Shown piece after piece: positions 6,640 through 15,242 of a stretch of 22,538 nt of DNA. The stretch is from Paludibacteraceae bacterium (lineage in GTDB: Bacteria > Bacteroidota > Bacteroidia > Bacteroidales > Paludibacteraceae). The DNA lies in NCBI GenBank assembly GCA_017542915.1, contig JAFXWI010000011.1, forward strand, positions 1 through 22,538, given 5' to 3'. Position 1 is the stretch's first letter, and every line of letters starts with the position of its first letter. A program made the position numbers and the translations under genes. The notes beneath the pieces were generated by a model, which searched no databases, was not told where the DNA came from, and was given only the letters and a program-made list of their open reading frames with translations.

Positions 6640-7656
6640 TTATTTGCGACAATTTTCGTGTACGTAGTTCAGTATATGCCGGTCAAACGCCTCTTTGGGC
6701 GTACAGAAACACATACGTATAGGCAGGGCGATGAGTTTTTTGCCCTGTTCGAGCAGACGGGCTTCCAAATCCGTTGTTTGGAGGCGCTGCATATCTTTCT
6801 CGGTAGTAAGCACAAAATCAAAGGGTTTTGTGCGTTGGATGATCTCCTCTATCTCTTTCTTGGAGAAGACATGATGATCGGGGAACGCCATGAGTTGCGC
6901 ATGAGGATAGAGGGTCTGCACGTGCTCCAAGAGATATTGGGGTTGCGCTATACCGCAGAGTACGAGAGGCGTACCCTCCTGCTCTATGGGCGCATAGTCG
7001 ATGCCCGCGAAATGGAGATGCTGATAGGAGGGCAGATGGAGTCGGTTATCGACCACCCTCATGTCAATAGGCCGGATGGTGTCGGGACACTTGGTGACGA
7101 CGATAGCATCTGCTTTGAGTGCTCGTGAGGGCAGGTCACGCAACCTGCCCCACGGCAACATATGGTCATCTATATAGAGACGGTCATAGGGGGTGAGAAG
7201 AACGGTGTAGCCGCAGCGGATGGAGCGATGCTGCATCGCGTCGTCGAGCACTACTACGTCCAGCGTCTTCAACTGCCGTTGGAGCTGCTTGACACCTCTT
7301 ACGCGATGCTCGCAGACCGCCATGGGCACCTCGGGGAACTTACGATGCAGCTGCATCGCCTCGTCCCCTATGGTAGCCGCAGAAGCGTTGGCGTCCGCCA
7401 ATACAAATCCGTGTGTCTTGCGTTTATAGCCTCTGGAAAGAACAGCAGGATGATAGCCGTTCTCCAAAAGCAGGCGTAACAGGTACTCCACCATGGGCGT
7501 CTTGCCGGTTCCTCCCACGGCGAGGTTGCCCACACAGATGGTGGGAACCGTCACCGAATGCGACAAGAACAGATGCTTGTCGTACAGGAAATGCCGTATA
7601 GCTACGCCCAAAGCGTACAAGCCACTTAACGGAACTGTAAAAATCTGCTTCAACAT
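6640..7656 (-). CDS. lpxK: Tetraacyldisaccharide 4'-kinase LpxK
   Basis: A 338-residue enzyme that phosphorylates the 4' position of the lipid A disaccharide precursor at the inner face of the cytoplasmic membrane. The P-loop GNLAVGGTGKTP (43-54) is the characteristic LpxK form, preceded by a hydrophobic, membrane-associating N-terminus. GDEA (97-100) and VVLDDAMQHR (135-144) match the catalytic and Walker B-like segments of the family; the usual DDxxQHR pattern is intact. TTEKDMQR near the C-terminus is also typical. The length is normal. It follows sppA in the operon and is coupled to the MsbA-like exporter, its pathway partner. Confidence 0.94.
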   Translation of the reverse strand: MLKQIFTVPLSGLYALGVAIRHFLYDKHLFLSHSVTVPTICVGNLAVGGTGKTPMVEYLLRLLLENGYHPAVLSRGYKRKTHGFVLADANASAATIGDEAMQLHRKFPEVPMAVCEHRVRGVKQLQRQLKTLDVVVLDDAMQHRSIRCGYTVLLTPYDRLYIDDHMLPWGRLRDLPSRALKADAIVVTKCPDTIRPIDMRVVDNRLHLPSYQHLHFAGIDYAPIEQEGTPLVLCGIAQPQYLLEHVQTLYPHAQLMAFPDHHVFSKKEIEEIIQRTKPFDFVLTTEKDMQRLQTTDLEARLLEQGKKLIALPIRMCFCTPKEAFDRHILNYVHENCRK

Positions 7657-7670
7657 TCGTCTTTTATCAT

Positions 7671-7718
7671 TAGTCCATTAGCATTCATCCTCTCATCCTC
7701 TAATCCACTAATCCATTA
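7671..7718. repeat. Tandem octamer repeat, six units, lpxK/sppA junction
   Basis: Six 8-nt units run through this spacer. The four nearest sppA are variants of ATCC(T/A)(C/T)T(C/A), namely ATCCTCTC, ATCCTCTA, ATCCACTA and ATCCATTA; the two at the lpxK side (TAGTCCAT, TAGCATTC) are more diverged. The sppA stop codon lies inside the last unit. Confidence 0.75.
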
Positions 7719-9500
7719 TTTAATCTCTACTTCGGGCATGAGCGCCATGATACGAGGTTTGGATGCAAACTCACGCACTTTCATGATCAGACGCTCCTCT
7801 TCAGTCGTGTTATCGAGCAGTTTGAGCAGTTCCTCATACGGATCTGTCTTAGCCGGATAATACGTCAGTTGGTACGATTCCAAGCCTGCCAACTCTACTG
7901 CTTTATTGATAGCGTCATCGATGTTACCGAGTTCGTCTACGATACCGATCTCTTTGCCCTTGGCACCAAGCCAAACACGTCCTTCGCCGATTGACTTGAT
8001 GTAGCTCTGCTCTACATGACGACCCTCTGCACAACGGCTGGTAAAGAGGTCATAGCCGCGCTCGATCATCTCCTGCATGAGAGCACGCTCGGAGTCATTG
8101 AGACCATTGTAGAGCATGTTGCCCTCCATTGCGGAGTGTTTGTTGGTAGAAACGCCGTCGATGTCGAGACCTATCTTATTGCGCAGTTTAGCCACCGAAG
8201 GAATGGTACCGAAGATACCGATTGAGCCGGTGAGAGTAGTCGGTTCGGCATAGATATAATCCGCGCCGCAGGAGATATAGTATCCACCGGAAGCGGCGTA
8301 GTCACCCATCGAGACAACTACCGGGATATTTTTCGATTTGATATTCTGGATAGCATGCCAGATCTGCTCGCTGGCATCCGCCGAACCACCCGGGCTGTTG
8401 ACACGAAGAACCAAGGCTTTGATATCTTCGTCCTTGCCGATCTTCTTGATGGTCTTGACCACTTTCTTACCCACGATACCGTCACCGGAATCATCGGTGA
8501 TCTCTCCTTCGAGGTAGAGAACCGCCACTTTCTCTTTGGCTTTGGATTTCGGACGCTCTACCTGAGCCAGCTTAGGAGTAGTCAGCATGTGGTAGTCCTT
8601 CGTACCGGTATAAACACGCAGCAGCGAATCTATATCCTGACAATAGACGATGGTGTCCACGAGACCGGCTTCGAGGTTCGCTTTTGCGGACTGCACGCCC
8701 ATGAAACGATCTGCCAAAGCGTCGAGTTGCGCTACGTCCATATGACGGGAAGCAGCTACCGCTGTTTTGTACTCATCCCAGATGCCGCCAATGTACTGCA
8801 TCGTCTGCATTCTGTCAGCGTCAGACATAGATGTGCGGAAGAAAGGCTCTACCGCCGATTTGAAGGTACCGACTTTGAGGATCTGCATCTCTACGCCGAT
8901 TTTCTCCAATACGCGCGTGTAGTACATCTTCTGTGCCGCAAGACCTTTCCAATCCACCGAACCGGTCGGATCAAGACAGATGCGGTCAGCGACGGAAGCT
9001 ACGTAGTAGTTGGTCTGACCATAGTTCTTAGCCGAAGCGAGAATCCATTTGCCGCTTTGCTTGAAGTCCAAGAGTGCGTCACGGATCGCTTTGGCGTTCG
9101 CAGGAGCCATACTGAGCTCTGCTCCATCGAGCCAGATACCCAAGATCTTGTCATCATTCTTCGCCAGACGGATGTTCGAGAGAACCTGATCGAGACCGAC
9201 CGTCTCCCCGTTGTTATTACGTCCGAAGGGTACTTCGGGCATTGCGCCCATGAGTTCAGCAAAGGGGCTTGCCTCTTGTGCCTGCTCGACCAGTTCACCC
9301 TTCATCTGAAGACGATAGATGGTCTTGTCCTCCAGTTTGACGGTGGAGGAAGAGAACATGTCTCCCATCAACCAGCCTAAAAGGGCACTGCACAGGAAAT
9401 ACACTGCGAAGAAAATAAGGCAGCCACCGAGGCAACCGATTCTGCGACGAGGACGAGCCTGTCCGCCCTCTGTCTGTACATTTTGACGAATAAAAATCAT
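7716..9500 (-). CDS. sppA: Signal peptide peptidase SppA, 67K type
   Basis: A 594-residue inner-membrane serine protease of family S49 that degrades cleaved signal peptides and other membrane fragments. A short basic cytoplasmic N-terminus (RPRRR at 16-20) is followed by one transmembrane segment (about 22-46), then two tandem S49 domains on the periplasmic side. The catalytic Lys is Lys214 in GTFKSAVEPF (211-220) and the nucleophile is Ser404 in MGDYAASGGYY (398-408), in keeping with the Lys/Ser dyad split between the two halves in the long form of the family. TLTGSIGIFG (422-431) is also conserved. It lies between rnhB and lpxK in the minus operon, with repeat-filled spacers on both sides. 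Confidence 0.95.
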   Translation of the reverse strand: MIFIRQNVQTEGGQARPRRRIGCLGGCLIFFAVYFLCSALLGWLMGDMFSSSTVKLEDKTIYRLQMKGELVEQAQEASPFAELMGAMPEVPFGRNNNGETVGLDQVLSNIRLAKNDDKILGIWLDGAELSMAPANAKAIRDALLDFKQSGKWILASAKNYGQTNYYVASVADRICLDPTGSVDWKGLAAQKMYYTRVLEKIGVEMQILKVGTFKSAVEPFFRTSMSDADRMQTMQYIGGIWDEYKTAVAASRHMDVAQLDALADRFMGVQSAKANLEAGLVDTIVYCQDIDSLLRVYTGTKDYHMLTTPKLAQVERPKSKAKEKVAVLYLEGEITDDSGDGIVGKKVVKTIKKIGKDEDIKALVLRVNSPGGSADASEQIWHAIQNIKSKNIPVVVSMGDYAASGGYYISCGADYIYAEPTTLTGSIGIFGTIPSVAKLRNKIGLDIDGVSTNKHSAMEGNMLYNGLNDSERALMQEMIERGYDLFTSRCAEGRHVEQSYIKSIGEGRVWLGAKGKEIGIVDELGNIDDAINKAVELAGLESYQLTYYPAKTDPYEELLKLLDNTTEEERLIMKVREFASKPRIMALMPEVEIK

Positions 9501-9502
9501 AA

Positions 9503-9550
9503 CATTTACTATTTAAACATTTATTGGTTCATTTGGTCATTGGGTCATTT
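9503..9550. repeat. Tandem octamer repeat, sppA/rnhB junction
   Basis: Six 8-nt units occupy the spacer and run into the end of rnhB. GTTCATTT, GGTCATTG and GGTCATTT are the clearest; those toward sppA (ATTTATTG, ATTTAAAC, CATTTACT) are more diverged. The rnhB stop codon (9531-9529) and its last few codons (NDPMTK) are written in the repeat. Confidence 0.75.
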
Positions 9551-10158
9551 AGTTTCAAGTTAAAGGTCAGGCGGTGATAAGGGGTGACGCCGTATTTCTT
9601 CAATGCTGCATAGTGTTCGGCGGTGGGATAGCCTTTGTTGTTCGACCACCCGTATTGGGGGAACTGCTCATGAAGACGGAGCATGTACTCATCCCGATAG
9701 GTCTTCGCCAAGACACTTGCTGCCGCTATGGACATATAGGTGGCATCGCCGTGTACGACTGTGTCTGCGGGTATCTCCAGCAGTTCGCCTTCCGGCACGT
9801 ACGGTTTCCATTTATTGCCGTCCACGAGGATATGTTGCGGTCTGATACTCAGTTTGTCCAAGGCTCGCTGCATTCCCAAGATGGAGCATTGGAGGATGTT
9901 TCGTTCGTCAATCTCCTGCGCCGTCACTTCGACCACTGCCCAAGAGAGGGCTTCTCGCTCGATGACCGGACGCAAGGCTTCGCGTTGTTTCCCGGTCAGC
10001 TGCTTGGAGTCGTTGAGCCACGCGAACTCCGGGATCTGCTCCACCCTCTTCGGATCAAGGATCACCGCTGCGCAGAACACGCTGCCCGCTAACGGTCCTC
10101 TTCCCGCCTCGTCACATCCGGCTTCGATCAGCCATGATATCATCTGGGTTTTCAGCAT
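9529..10158 (-). CDS. rnhB: Ribonuclease HII
   Basis: A 209-residue cytoplasmic nuclease that cuts the RNA strand of RNA-DNA hybrids and removes single ribonucleotides from DNA. The metal-binding acids are visible: Asp16 and Glu17 in GCDEAGRGPLAG (14-25), Asp113 in ILVDGNKW (110-117) and Asp138 in GDATYMSIAAASVLAKTYRD (137-156). The C-terminal NNKGYPTAEHYAAL block (173-186) is also typical. Start choice is between Met1 and Met6; both fit, because the first catalytic segment follows within 10-15 residues. The last residues (NDPMTK) are encoded by an octamer repeat, so the tail is probably not conserved. Confidence 0.95.
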   Translation of the reverse strand: MLKTQMISWLIEAGCDEAGRGPLAGSVFCAAVILDPKRVEQIPEFAWLNDSKQLTGKQREALRPVIEREALSWAVVEVTAQEIDERNILQCSILGMQRALDKLSIRPQHILVDGNKWKPYVPEGELLEIPADTVVHGDATYMSIAAASVLAKTYRDEYMLRLHEQFPQYGWSNNKGYPTAEHYAALKKYGVTPYHRLTFNLKLNDPMTK

Positions 10159-10164
10159 TGTCTA

Positions 10165-10204
10165 ATTATCATAGGTATTCATAGGTAGACCTAGGTCTTC
10201 CTAG
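10165..10204. repeat. Tandem decamer repeat, four units, rnhB/tamL junction
   Basis: Four 10-nt units (ATTATCATAG, GTATTCATAG, GTAGACCTAG, GTCTTCCTAG) fill the 42-nt spacer. The tamL stop codon (10203-10201) lies in the last unit. Each unit ends in ATAG or CTAG. Confidence 0.78.
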
Positions 10205-12375
10205 AAGGGGTACCCAATCGCGAAATGGAAGGTCATATCGTCCTTCCAGCCAAGACCGTTCTTGGCAGTACGCCACTGTTTGCCTTCGTCTATACGTCCC
10301 GGGTCATGGAGCTTCACACCAAAATCCACACGGAAGATGAAGATCGACAGGTCAAAACGCAGACCGACACCGTAGCTCCATCCTATCTCCTTGTAAAACT
10401 CCTTCGCCATGAACGCACCTCCGGGCTGCGAGGCGTACGAGTCGATCGTCCATATGTTTCCCGCATCGGTGAAGGCTGCCAATTCGAGGAAGCGAAGCAC
10501 CTTAAAGCGGTATTCGAGGTTCATATCCATGCGAATATCTCCTGCTTGGAGGTCATAGACAAGCGAACTGCCGTTTCCACGGAAGGTACCGGGGCCAAGG
10601 GTTCGAGCCTGCCAACCTCGTACGCCGTTAGCGCCTCCTGCGAAATACCGCTTGGAGAAAGGAACGGCATTGGCGTTGAGGTAAGGTACTATGATACCTG
10701 CGCCCAGATGGAAGAGGAGATGATGTTTGGGAGTGACGACCCCATGGAACGTGAAGTTAAAGTCCCCTTTTGCATACTGGGCAAAGGGTATTTTGCCGAG
10801 CAGGTATTCGCCTTGGTCATTCTTGGGGAAACGCGCTACTTTGGAGAGCGCATAGAGGGCATTGCCCGCCGTCTCCACGGTGAGGGCAAACTGCACGTAC
10901 GAGCGATCCGGACGACGGGAATTGAACGAAGAGTACATACACGTATAACTCCAATCCACGATGAACTGGTCCTCATAACTGGATTTGAGCACCGAAGAAC
11001 GGTCGATGAAATCATGCTTGAAGCGCTCGGACATCCACGGCAAGTAGATATAGTTGATGTCGATGAGGTTGAACTTATGCGTCCAACGGCTCCCCGGGGT
11101 ACGGGGAATGATATAAGACAGACCGGCGTTCGCGATGGTACGAGTGTACTCGTCCGGACGCTGCTGGTAGTTATAGGCGATGTTGACTTTTACATTGGAG
11201 GGGAAGAGCAATCCGGCTTCGGCTTTGCCTTCCAAAGCTCGTCCGCCGTTGGCTCTCCATTCGTACGAGACCCTTCCGCCGAGGGTGAGCAGTTCGGCAC
11301 CGCGGAAGATATTCTTGTTGCTATAATTGAGACCGGCAGCTATACCCCAGTCTCCTGCGCTGTACGTGCCTTCCAGTTCGGCAGAGATCGAGTTGAGTCG
11401 TCCTCGCGAGACACTGATGTTACAGTCGAGGAGGCTGTCTCCGACCGGTGTGAAAGCGATGTCCACATATTTGACAGGCGGGAGAGCGTTCATGCGCGCG
11501 TACGTACGCTCTTCGCGCCACGCTGCGTAACGCGCACCGGCACGAATGCGGCTGGTACGACGGAGTGTACTTTTGCGAAGGAAATTATGGTCTTGGGTAA
11601 AATTGACTTCCCTGATATAATAGATGGTACGCAGTTTCTTGAGCGTAGCACTATCCAGATCGTTCAAGAAAGGCGCCATGTGAATACGGACATCTACCTC
11701 GTGGGTAGCGAGGGAGCTATCTGCCGTGAACTCCAACATCGATTTCTCGAAGTAGAAATACCCGCGATTTCGGATAGCGGTGGCTATACGGTCGCGTTCC
11801 TCGTCCAAGACAGCGGTGTTGAACTGCTCCCCTTCGCGCACTTTGCAGCGCTGTTTATCCATCGCTACTTTGCGGACGTCTTCTATCGGGATGTCCACTT
11901 CGTAATGACGGATCTTATAGGGCTGATGGGCGGTGACGAGATAAGTGAGTTTGACCTTGCGTTTCTTGATTACTTTCTGGGTGTCCACCTCGGCATGGAA
12001 ATAGCCCATGTTATTCATCTGCTGGCGGAGCTGCTGCATGCTGATGCGGGTCAGGTCTTCGTCATAGATAACCGGTGCCTCGCCCATCTTATGGGCATTG
12101 CGTGCGAGCCGTTTGTTGGACTTGGTAGTCGTGTCCCGAGGCGCAGTGTTATAGACCTGAAGCTGCAACTTCCAGAAACCGAGGATCTCCGTGTTCTGCT
12201 TTTGACGGAGATAATTGCGGAGGGAAGTGGTAGAGACTTTTTTGTCATCTGTACATTTGACATAGGCTTTGTTCAAGAGATACTGACCCTCCGGCACGAA
12301 TTTGGTCGTGCTGCAGGAGGCTATCAGCATGACAGCCAAGCACAAAAAGACATATGTACCGATGCGTTGTTTCAT
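10201..12375 (-). CDS. tamL: TamL, lipoprotein TamA-like outer-membrane assembly protein
   Basis: A 724-residue Omp85-family protein. Its signal peptide ends in a lipobox (LIAS-Cys21), the mark of the Bacteroidota TamL form of TamA. Residues about 25-320 are probably POTRA domains; from about 325 to 724 runs a beta-barrel of alternating aromatic strands that ends in a terminal Phe (AIGYPF), as outer-membrane barrels do. VRGW (585-588) is the conserved Omp85 loop-6 motif. Family members help insert outer-membrane proteins together with TamB. No tamB is in the window. The gene's ATG overlaps the stop of the trmH-family gene by four bases (ATGA), so the two are translationally coupled. Confidence 0.9.
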   Translation of the reverse strand: MKQRIGTYVFLCLAVMLIASCSTTKFVPEGQYLLNKAYVKCTDDKKVSTTSLRNYLRQKQNTEILGFWKLQLQVYNTAPRDTTTKSNKRLARNAHKMGEAPVIYDEDLTRISMQQLRQQMNNMGYFHAEVDTQKVIKKRKVKLTYLVTAHQPYKIRHYEVDIPIEDVRKVAMDKQRCKVREGEQFNTAVLDEERDRIATAIRNRGYFYFEKSMLEFTADSSLATHEVDVRIHMAPFLNDLDSATLKKLRTIYYIREVNFTQDHNFLRKSTLRRTSRIRAGARYAAWREERTYARMNALPPVKYVDIAFTPVGDSLLDCNISVSRGRLNSISAELEGTYSAGDWGIAAGLNYSNKNIFRGAELLTLGGRVSYEWRANGGRALEGKAEAGLLFPSNVKVNIAYNYQQRPDEYTRTIANAGLSYIIPRTPGSRWTHKFNLIDINYIYLPWMSERFKHDFIDRSSVLKSSYEDQFIVDWSYTCMYSSFNSRRPDRSYVQFALTVETAGNALYALSKVARFPKNDQGEYLLGKIPFAQYAKGDFNFTFHGVVTPKHHLLFHLGAGIIVPYLNANAVPFSKRYFAGGANGVRGWQARTLGPGTFRGNGSSLVYDLQAGDIRMDMNLEYRFKVLRFLELAAFTDAGNIWTIDSYASQPGGAFMAKEFYKEIGWSYGVGLRFDLSIFIFRVDFGVKLHDPGRIDEGKQWRTAKNGLGWKDDMTFHFAIGYPF

Positions 12376-13118
12376 GATTCCAGCCTTCTAAATTCCGCAA
12401 GAACAATCGCGGTAGCAATCGAGACATTCAAGCTCTCCGAAGTCTCCGCGTCTTTGGGATAAGAGGGAATACGAATAGCGTGAGTGATGAGTTTGCGGAC
12501 AGGCGCGCTGATGCCGTTTCCTTCATTGCCCATGACGATTATCCTCAATCCCCCCTTAGAGGTGGGAAGAAGGGATTCGCTTGAGAGGGTCTCATAGAGA
12601 TCTTTGCCGTCCAGCAGCGTACCGTAGATCCGAAGATCTGAATGCTGCAATCTGAATGCTGAGATCTCTTTGACCAAATCCACGTAATGTACGCGCACGC
12701 GTGCAAGCGCCCCCATAGTAGCCTGTACGACCTTGGGGTTATAGCAGTCCGCAGTGTCCCGAGAGCAGAAGATATCATGCACGCCAAACCAATCGCATGT
12801 GCGAATGATCGTTCCTAAATTTCCCGGATCCTGAATACCGTCGAGCGCCAAGACAAGTCCGTCCGTAGAAGGCAAGAAGGTATCCTCCGGACGTTTCCGG
12901 AAGATACCTATCGTGCCTTGCGGCGTACGCAACCCGCTCATCTGCTCGATGGAGGTGCGATCTGCATTCTCACCTTCTCGATACAGATTGACGAGTTCAA
13001 ACGCTTTCTGCAACTCTTCCACACATTTATCACCCTCGGCTACAAAAAGCCCGAGTTCATCGCGGAATTTTTTCTGTTGCAGGGAGCGCACTTGTTTTAT
13101 TTGCGCTTTGCTAACCAT
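12372..13118 (-). CDS. TrmH-family (SPOUT) RNA 2'-O-methyltransferase
   Basis: A 248-residue cytoplasmic enzyme that methylates a ribose 2'-hydroxyl in rRNA or tRNA with S-adenosylmethionine. SpoU motif 1 is ALDGIQDPGNLGTIIRTCDW (91-110) with Asn100 and Arg106, motif 2 is IVMGNEGNG (194-202), and motif 3 is ESLNVSIATAI (228-238); together these form the trefoil knot. The N-terminal part resembles the substrate-binding domain of RlmB-like members, but the RNA target cannot be told. Two stretches, about 153-160 and 181-190, are encoded by repeat-like DNA (a 14-nt tandem repeat and an imperfect palindrome) and look inserted into loops before motif 2. It starts 11 nt after the thrS stop and overlaps tamL. 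Confidence 0.9.
   Translation of the reverse strand: MVSKAQIKQVRSLQQKKFRDELGLFVAEGDKCVEELQKAFELVNLYREGENADRTSIEQMSGLRTPQGTIGIFRKRPEDTFLPSTDGLVLALDGIQDPGNLGTIIRTCDWFGVHDIFCSRDTADCYNPKVVQATMGALARVRVHYVDLVKEISAFRLQHSDLRIYGTLLDGKDLYETLSSESLLPTSKGGLRIIVMGNEGNGISAPVRKLITHAIRIPSYPKDAETSESLNVSIATAIVLAEFRRLES
12549..12567. repeat. Imperfect palindrome inside the trmH-family gene
   Basis: T+CCCCCC (12549-12555) pairs with GGTGGG+A (12561-12567) with one mismatch and a TTAGA loop. It is translated on the minus strand as part of LLPTSKGG, just before SpoU motif 2. Placement in a protein loop is like that of the palindrome in mnmA. Confidence 0.5.
12636..12667. repeat. 14-nt tandem repeat inside the trmH-family gene
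   Basis: ATCTGAATGCTGCA (12636-12649) is repeated as ATCTGAATGCTGAG (12650-12663) and followed by ATCT. The unit is twice seven nucleotides. It encodes part of the stretch SAFRLQHSDL near residues 153-162. Confidence 0.7.
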
Positions 13119-13129
13119 GTACTGAACAC

Positions 13130-15073
13130 TTAGTAAGCGGACATTTGCTCCTTAACGGTGTTGTTGATGAAATCAGCGAACTCTTGGATCGTCATCTGAC
13201 CCTTCTCTTCTGCGCCTTGCTGGCGAACAGAGACAAGTCCTTGTTCCGCTTCTTTCTCACCGACAATAAGCATGTACGGAATACGTTTCAATTCGTTATC
13301 ACGGATCTTACGACCAAGTTTCTCGTTACGGTCATCTACGATGACGCGTACATCCTGCTGCTCGAGAATCTCTTTTACCTTCCATGCGTACTCGTTGGAT
13401 TTCTCGGAGATCGGCAGTACAACCGCCTGATCCGGTGTGAGCCACAAGGGGAACTTACCGGCAGTATGCTCGATGAGGACGGCTACGAAACGCTCCATGG
13501 AGCCGAACGGCGCACGGTGAATCATGACCGGACGGTGTTTCTGGTTATCCTCACCGGTATATTCGAGTTCGAAACGCTCGGGCAGGTTGTAGTCCACTTG
13601 GATCGTACCGAGTTGCCAGCGACGACCGAGTGCATCTTTGACCATGAAGTCGAGTTTCGGACCATAGAAAGCAGCCTCGCCGGTCTCTTCGCGTGCCGGC
13701 AGGTTCATCTCCTTGCAAGCCTCGCGGATGGCGTTCTCTGCGTGCTCCCAGATCTCGTCAGAACCGACGTATTTCTCGTGGTTGTTCGGGTCACGAAGCG
13801 AGATCTGCGCTTCGTAGTTCTCGAAATTGAGGGCTTTGAAGATGATGTTGATGATCTCCATGACGCGGATAAACTCCTGTTTGACTTGATCTTGGCGGCA
13901 GAAGATGTGTGCGTCATCCTGCGTGAACGAACGTACACGCGTCAGTCCGTGGAGCTCGCCGCTCTGCTCGTAGCGATAGACCGTACCAAACTCCGCGCAG
14001 CGGAAAGGCAGATCCTTGTAGCTCTTGGGGCTGTTCTTGTAGATCGCACAGTGGTGAGGGCAGTTCATCGGTTTGAGCATATAGACCTCGCCTTCCTCCG
14101 GCGTCGTGATCGGCTGGAAAGAGTCCTTGCCGTAGTGGTCCCAGTGGCCCGAAGTCATATACAGCTGCTTGCTTCCGATATGCGGCGTGATGACCTGCTG
14201 GTAACCGTAGCGTTTCTGGATCTTCTTCAGGAAATCCTCCAGACGCAGACGAAGCGCTGTTCCTTTTGGCAGCCAGATAGGCAGACCTTTACCGACCATG
14301 TCGGAGAACATAAAGAGTTCGAGCTCTTTGCCGATCTTACGGTGGTCACGTTTCTTCGCCTCCTCCAAGAGCGCGAGATACTCGTCAAGCATTGCTTTTT
14401 TGGGGAAAGAGATACCATAGATACGGGTCATCATCGGCCTTTTCTCATCGCCTCGCCAATACGCAGCGGAGCAAGAGAGCACCTTGACGGCTTTGATGGG
14501 CTCGGTACTCAACAAGTGCGGACCTTTACAGAGGTCGGTGAAATTACCTTGGGTATATGTGCTGATCTTGCCATCCTCCAACTCGCTGATTAACTCGCAT
14601 TTATACGTCTGACCCTTGTCGCCGAAGGCTTTGAGGGCATCGGCTTTAGAGATGGCGTTCTTGACTACTGCTTCTTTCTTTGCGCGGAGTTCGAGCATCT
14701 TGTTCTCGATAGCAGCAAAACAGGTGTCGTTGATAACCACACCCTCGGGCGGCATTACGTCATAGTAGAAACCATTCTCGATAGCAGGACCGATACCGAA
14801 CTGGATACCCGGGTACAACTCCTGCAGGGCTTCCGCCATGAGGTGTGAGGATGTATGCCAGAAAGCATGTTTGGCTTCCTCATCTTCCCACTTGTGGAGA
14901 CGGATAGAACTGTCCGCGTTAATGGGATAGTTCAGTTCGACGATTTGATCATTGATAGATGCGCACAAGATGTCTTGCGCTAAACGACTGCTGATGGACT
15001 CAGCGATTTGCAACGGCGTCACGCCGTTTTCATACTCACGGACTGAATTGTCCGGAAAAGTGATTTTAATCAT
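13130..15073 (-). CDS. thrS: Threonyl-tRNA synthetase
   Basis: A 647-residue class II synthetase that charges tRNA-Thr. Domains in order: TGS (about 1-61); editing domain with HTSSH (73-77) and the Cys182 / His186 pair in LCKGPH; a catalytic core with [10 protein letters not shown] (334-342 region, Zn ligand Cys338), motif 2 around [13 protein letters not shown] (357-369) and DDAHIFC (Zn ligand His389); then motif 3 with [13 protein letters not shown]; and a C-terminal anticodon-binding domain (about 540-640). It is the first gene of the long minus operon and is read from the promoter at 15146-15177, with a leader of about 65 nt. I see no T-box or leader peptide. Confidence 0.97.
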   Translation of the reverse strand: MIKITFPDNSVREYENGVTPLQIAESISSRLAQDILCASINDQIVELNYPINADSSIRLHKWEDEEAKHAFWHTSSHLMAEALQELYPGIQFGIGPAIENGFYYDVMPPEGVVINDTCFAAIENKMLELRAKKEAVVKNAISKADALKAFGDKGQTYKCELISELEDGKISTYTQGNFTDLCKGPHLLSTEPIKAVKVLSCSAAYWRGDEKRPMMTRIYGISFPKKAMLDEYLALLEEAKKRDHRKIGKELELFMFSDMVGKGLPIWLPKGTALRLRLEDFLKKIQKRYGYQQVITPHIGSKQLYMTSGHWDHYGKDSFQPITTPEEGEVYMLKPMNCPHHCAIYKNSPKSYKDLPFRCAEFGTVYRYEQSGELHGLTRVRSFTQDDAHIFCRQDQVKQEFIRVMEIINIIFKALNFENYEAQISLRDPNNHEKYVGSDEIWEHAENAIREACKEMNLPAREETGEAAFYGPKLDFMVKDALGRRWQLGTIQVDYNLPERFELEYTGEDNQKHRPVMIHRAPFGSMERFVAVLIEHTAGKFPLWLTPDQAVVLPISEKSNEYAWKVKEILEQQDVRVIVDDRNEKLGRKIRDNELKRIPYMLIVGEKEAEQGLVSVRQQGAEEKGQMTIQEFADFINNTVKEQMSAY

Positions 15074-15145
15074 AAATATAAAAAATAAACCTACAAATGT
15101 TTACGGCCAAGGGGCTCACAACCGCTCCTTCGCACAAATCGGGTA

Positions 15146-15177
15146 CAAAGGTACAACAATTTTGGGACATATGCAAA
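15146..15177 (-). promoter_or_regulatory. Promoter of the thrS operon, extended -33
   Basis: On the minus strand TTTG at 15177-15174 starts the -33 element TTTGCATATGTC, and TACCTTTG at 15153-15146 is the -7 element, with 20 bases between. It is the only convincing promoter found upstream of the eight-gene minus operon. Confidence 0.78.
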
Positions 15178-15205
15178 TAAAAACGAATAAAAATTTGCAT
15201 ATGTC
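15166..15205. repeat. 13-bp inverted repeat formed by two divergent -33 elements
   Basis: GACATATGCAAAT (15166-15178) is the exact reverse complement of ATTTGCATATGTC (15193-15205), with an A-rich 14-nt spacer. Each arm contains the -33 element of one of the two divergent promoters. The symmetry could be only the result of two identical -33 elements, or it could be a binding site shared by both operons. Confidence 0.8.
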
Positions 15206-15225
15206 AGGAAAAAGCAGTACTTTTG
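15195..15225 (+). promoter_or_regulatory. Promoter of the nuclease operon, extended -33
   Basis: TTG at 15195-15197 begins TTGCATATGTCA, and TACTTTTG at 15218-15225 is the -7 element, with 20 bases between. The start codon of the nuclease gene is at 15243, about 11 nt past the expected transcription start, so the leader is very short. Confidence 0.78.
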
Positions 15226-15242
15226 CAAACAATTTTAAATGA

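Noticed and set aside
10225..12462. A 745-codon open frame on the plus strand opposite tamL, and similar long frames opposite thrS (13145-14593), the exporter (5145-6302) and sppA (8355-9380)
   Set aside because: They are antisense shadows. The minus-strand proteins have complete family motifs, and the plus-strand products show none; they are rich in Arg, His and Asp, as antisense frames in such DNA often are.
15074..15145. A T-box or threonine leader peptide upstream of thrS
   Set aside because: The leader is only about 65 nt, has no run of Thr codons in a short frame and no T-box-like sequence.
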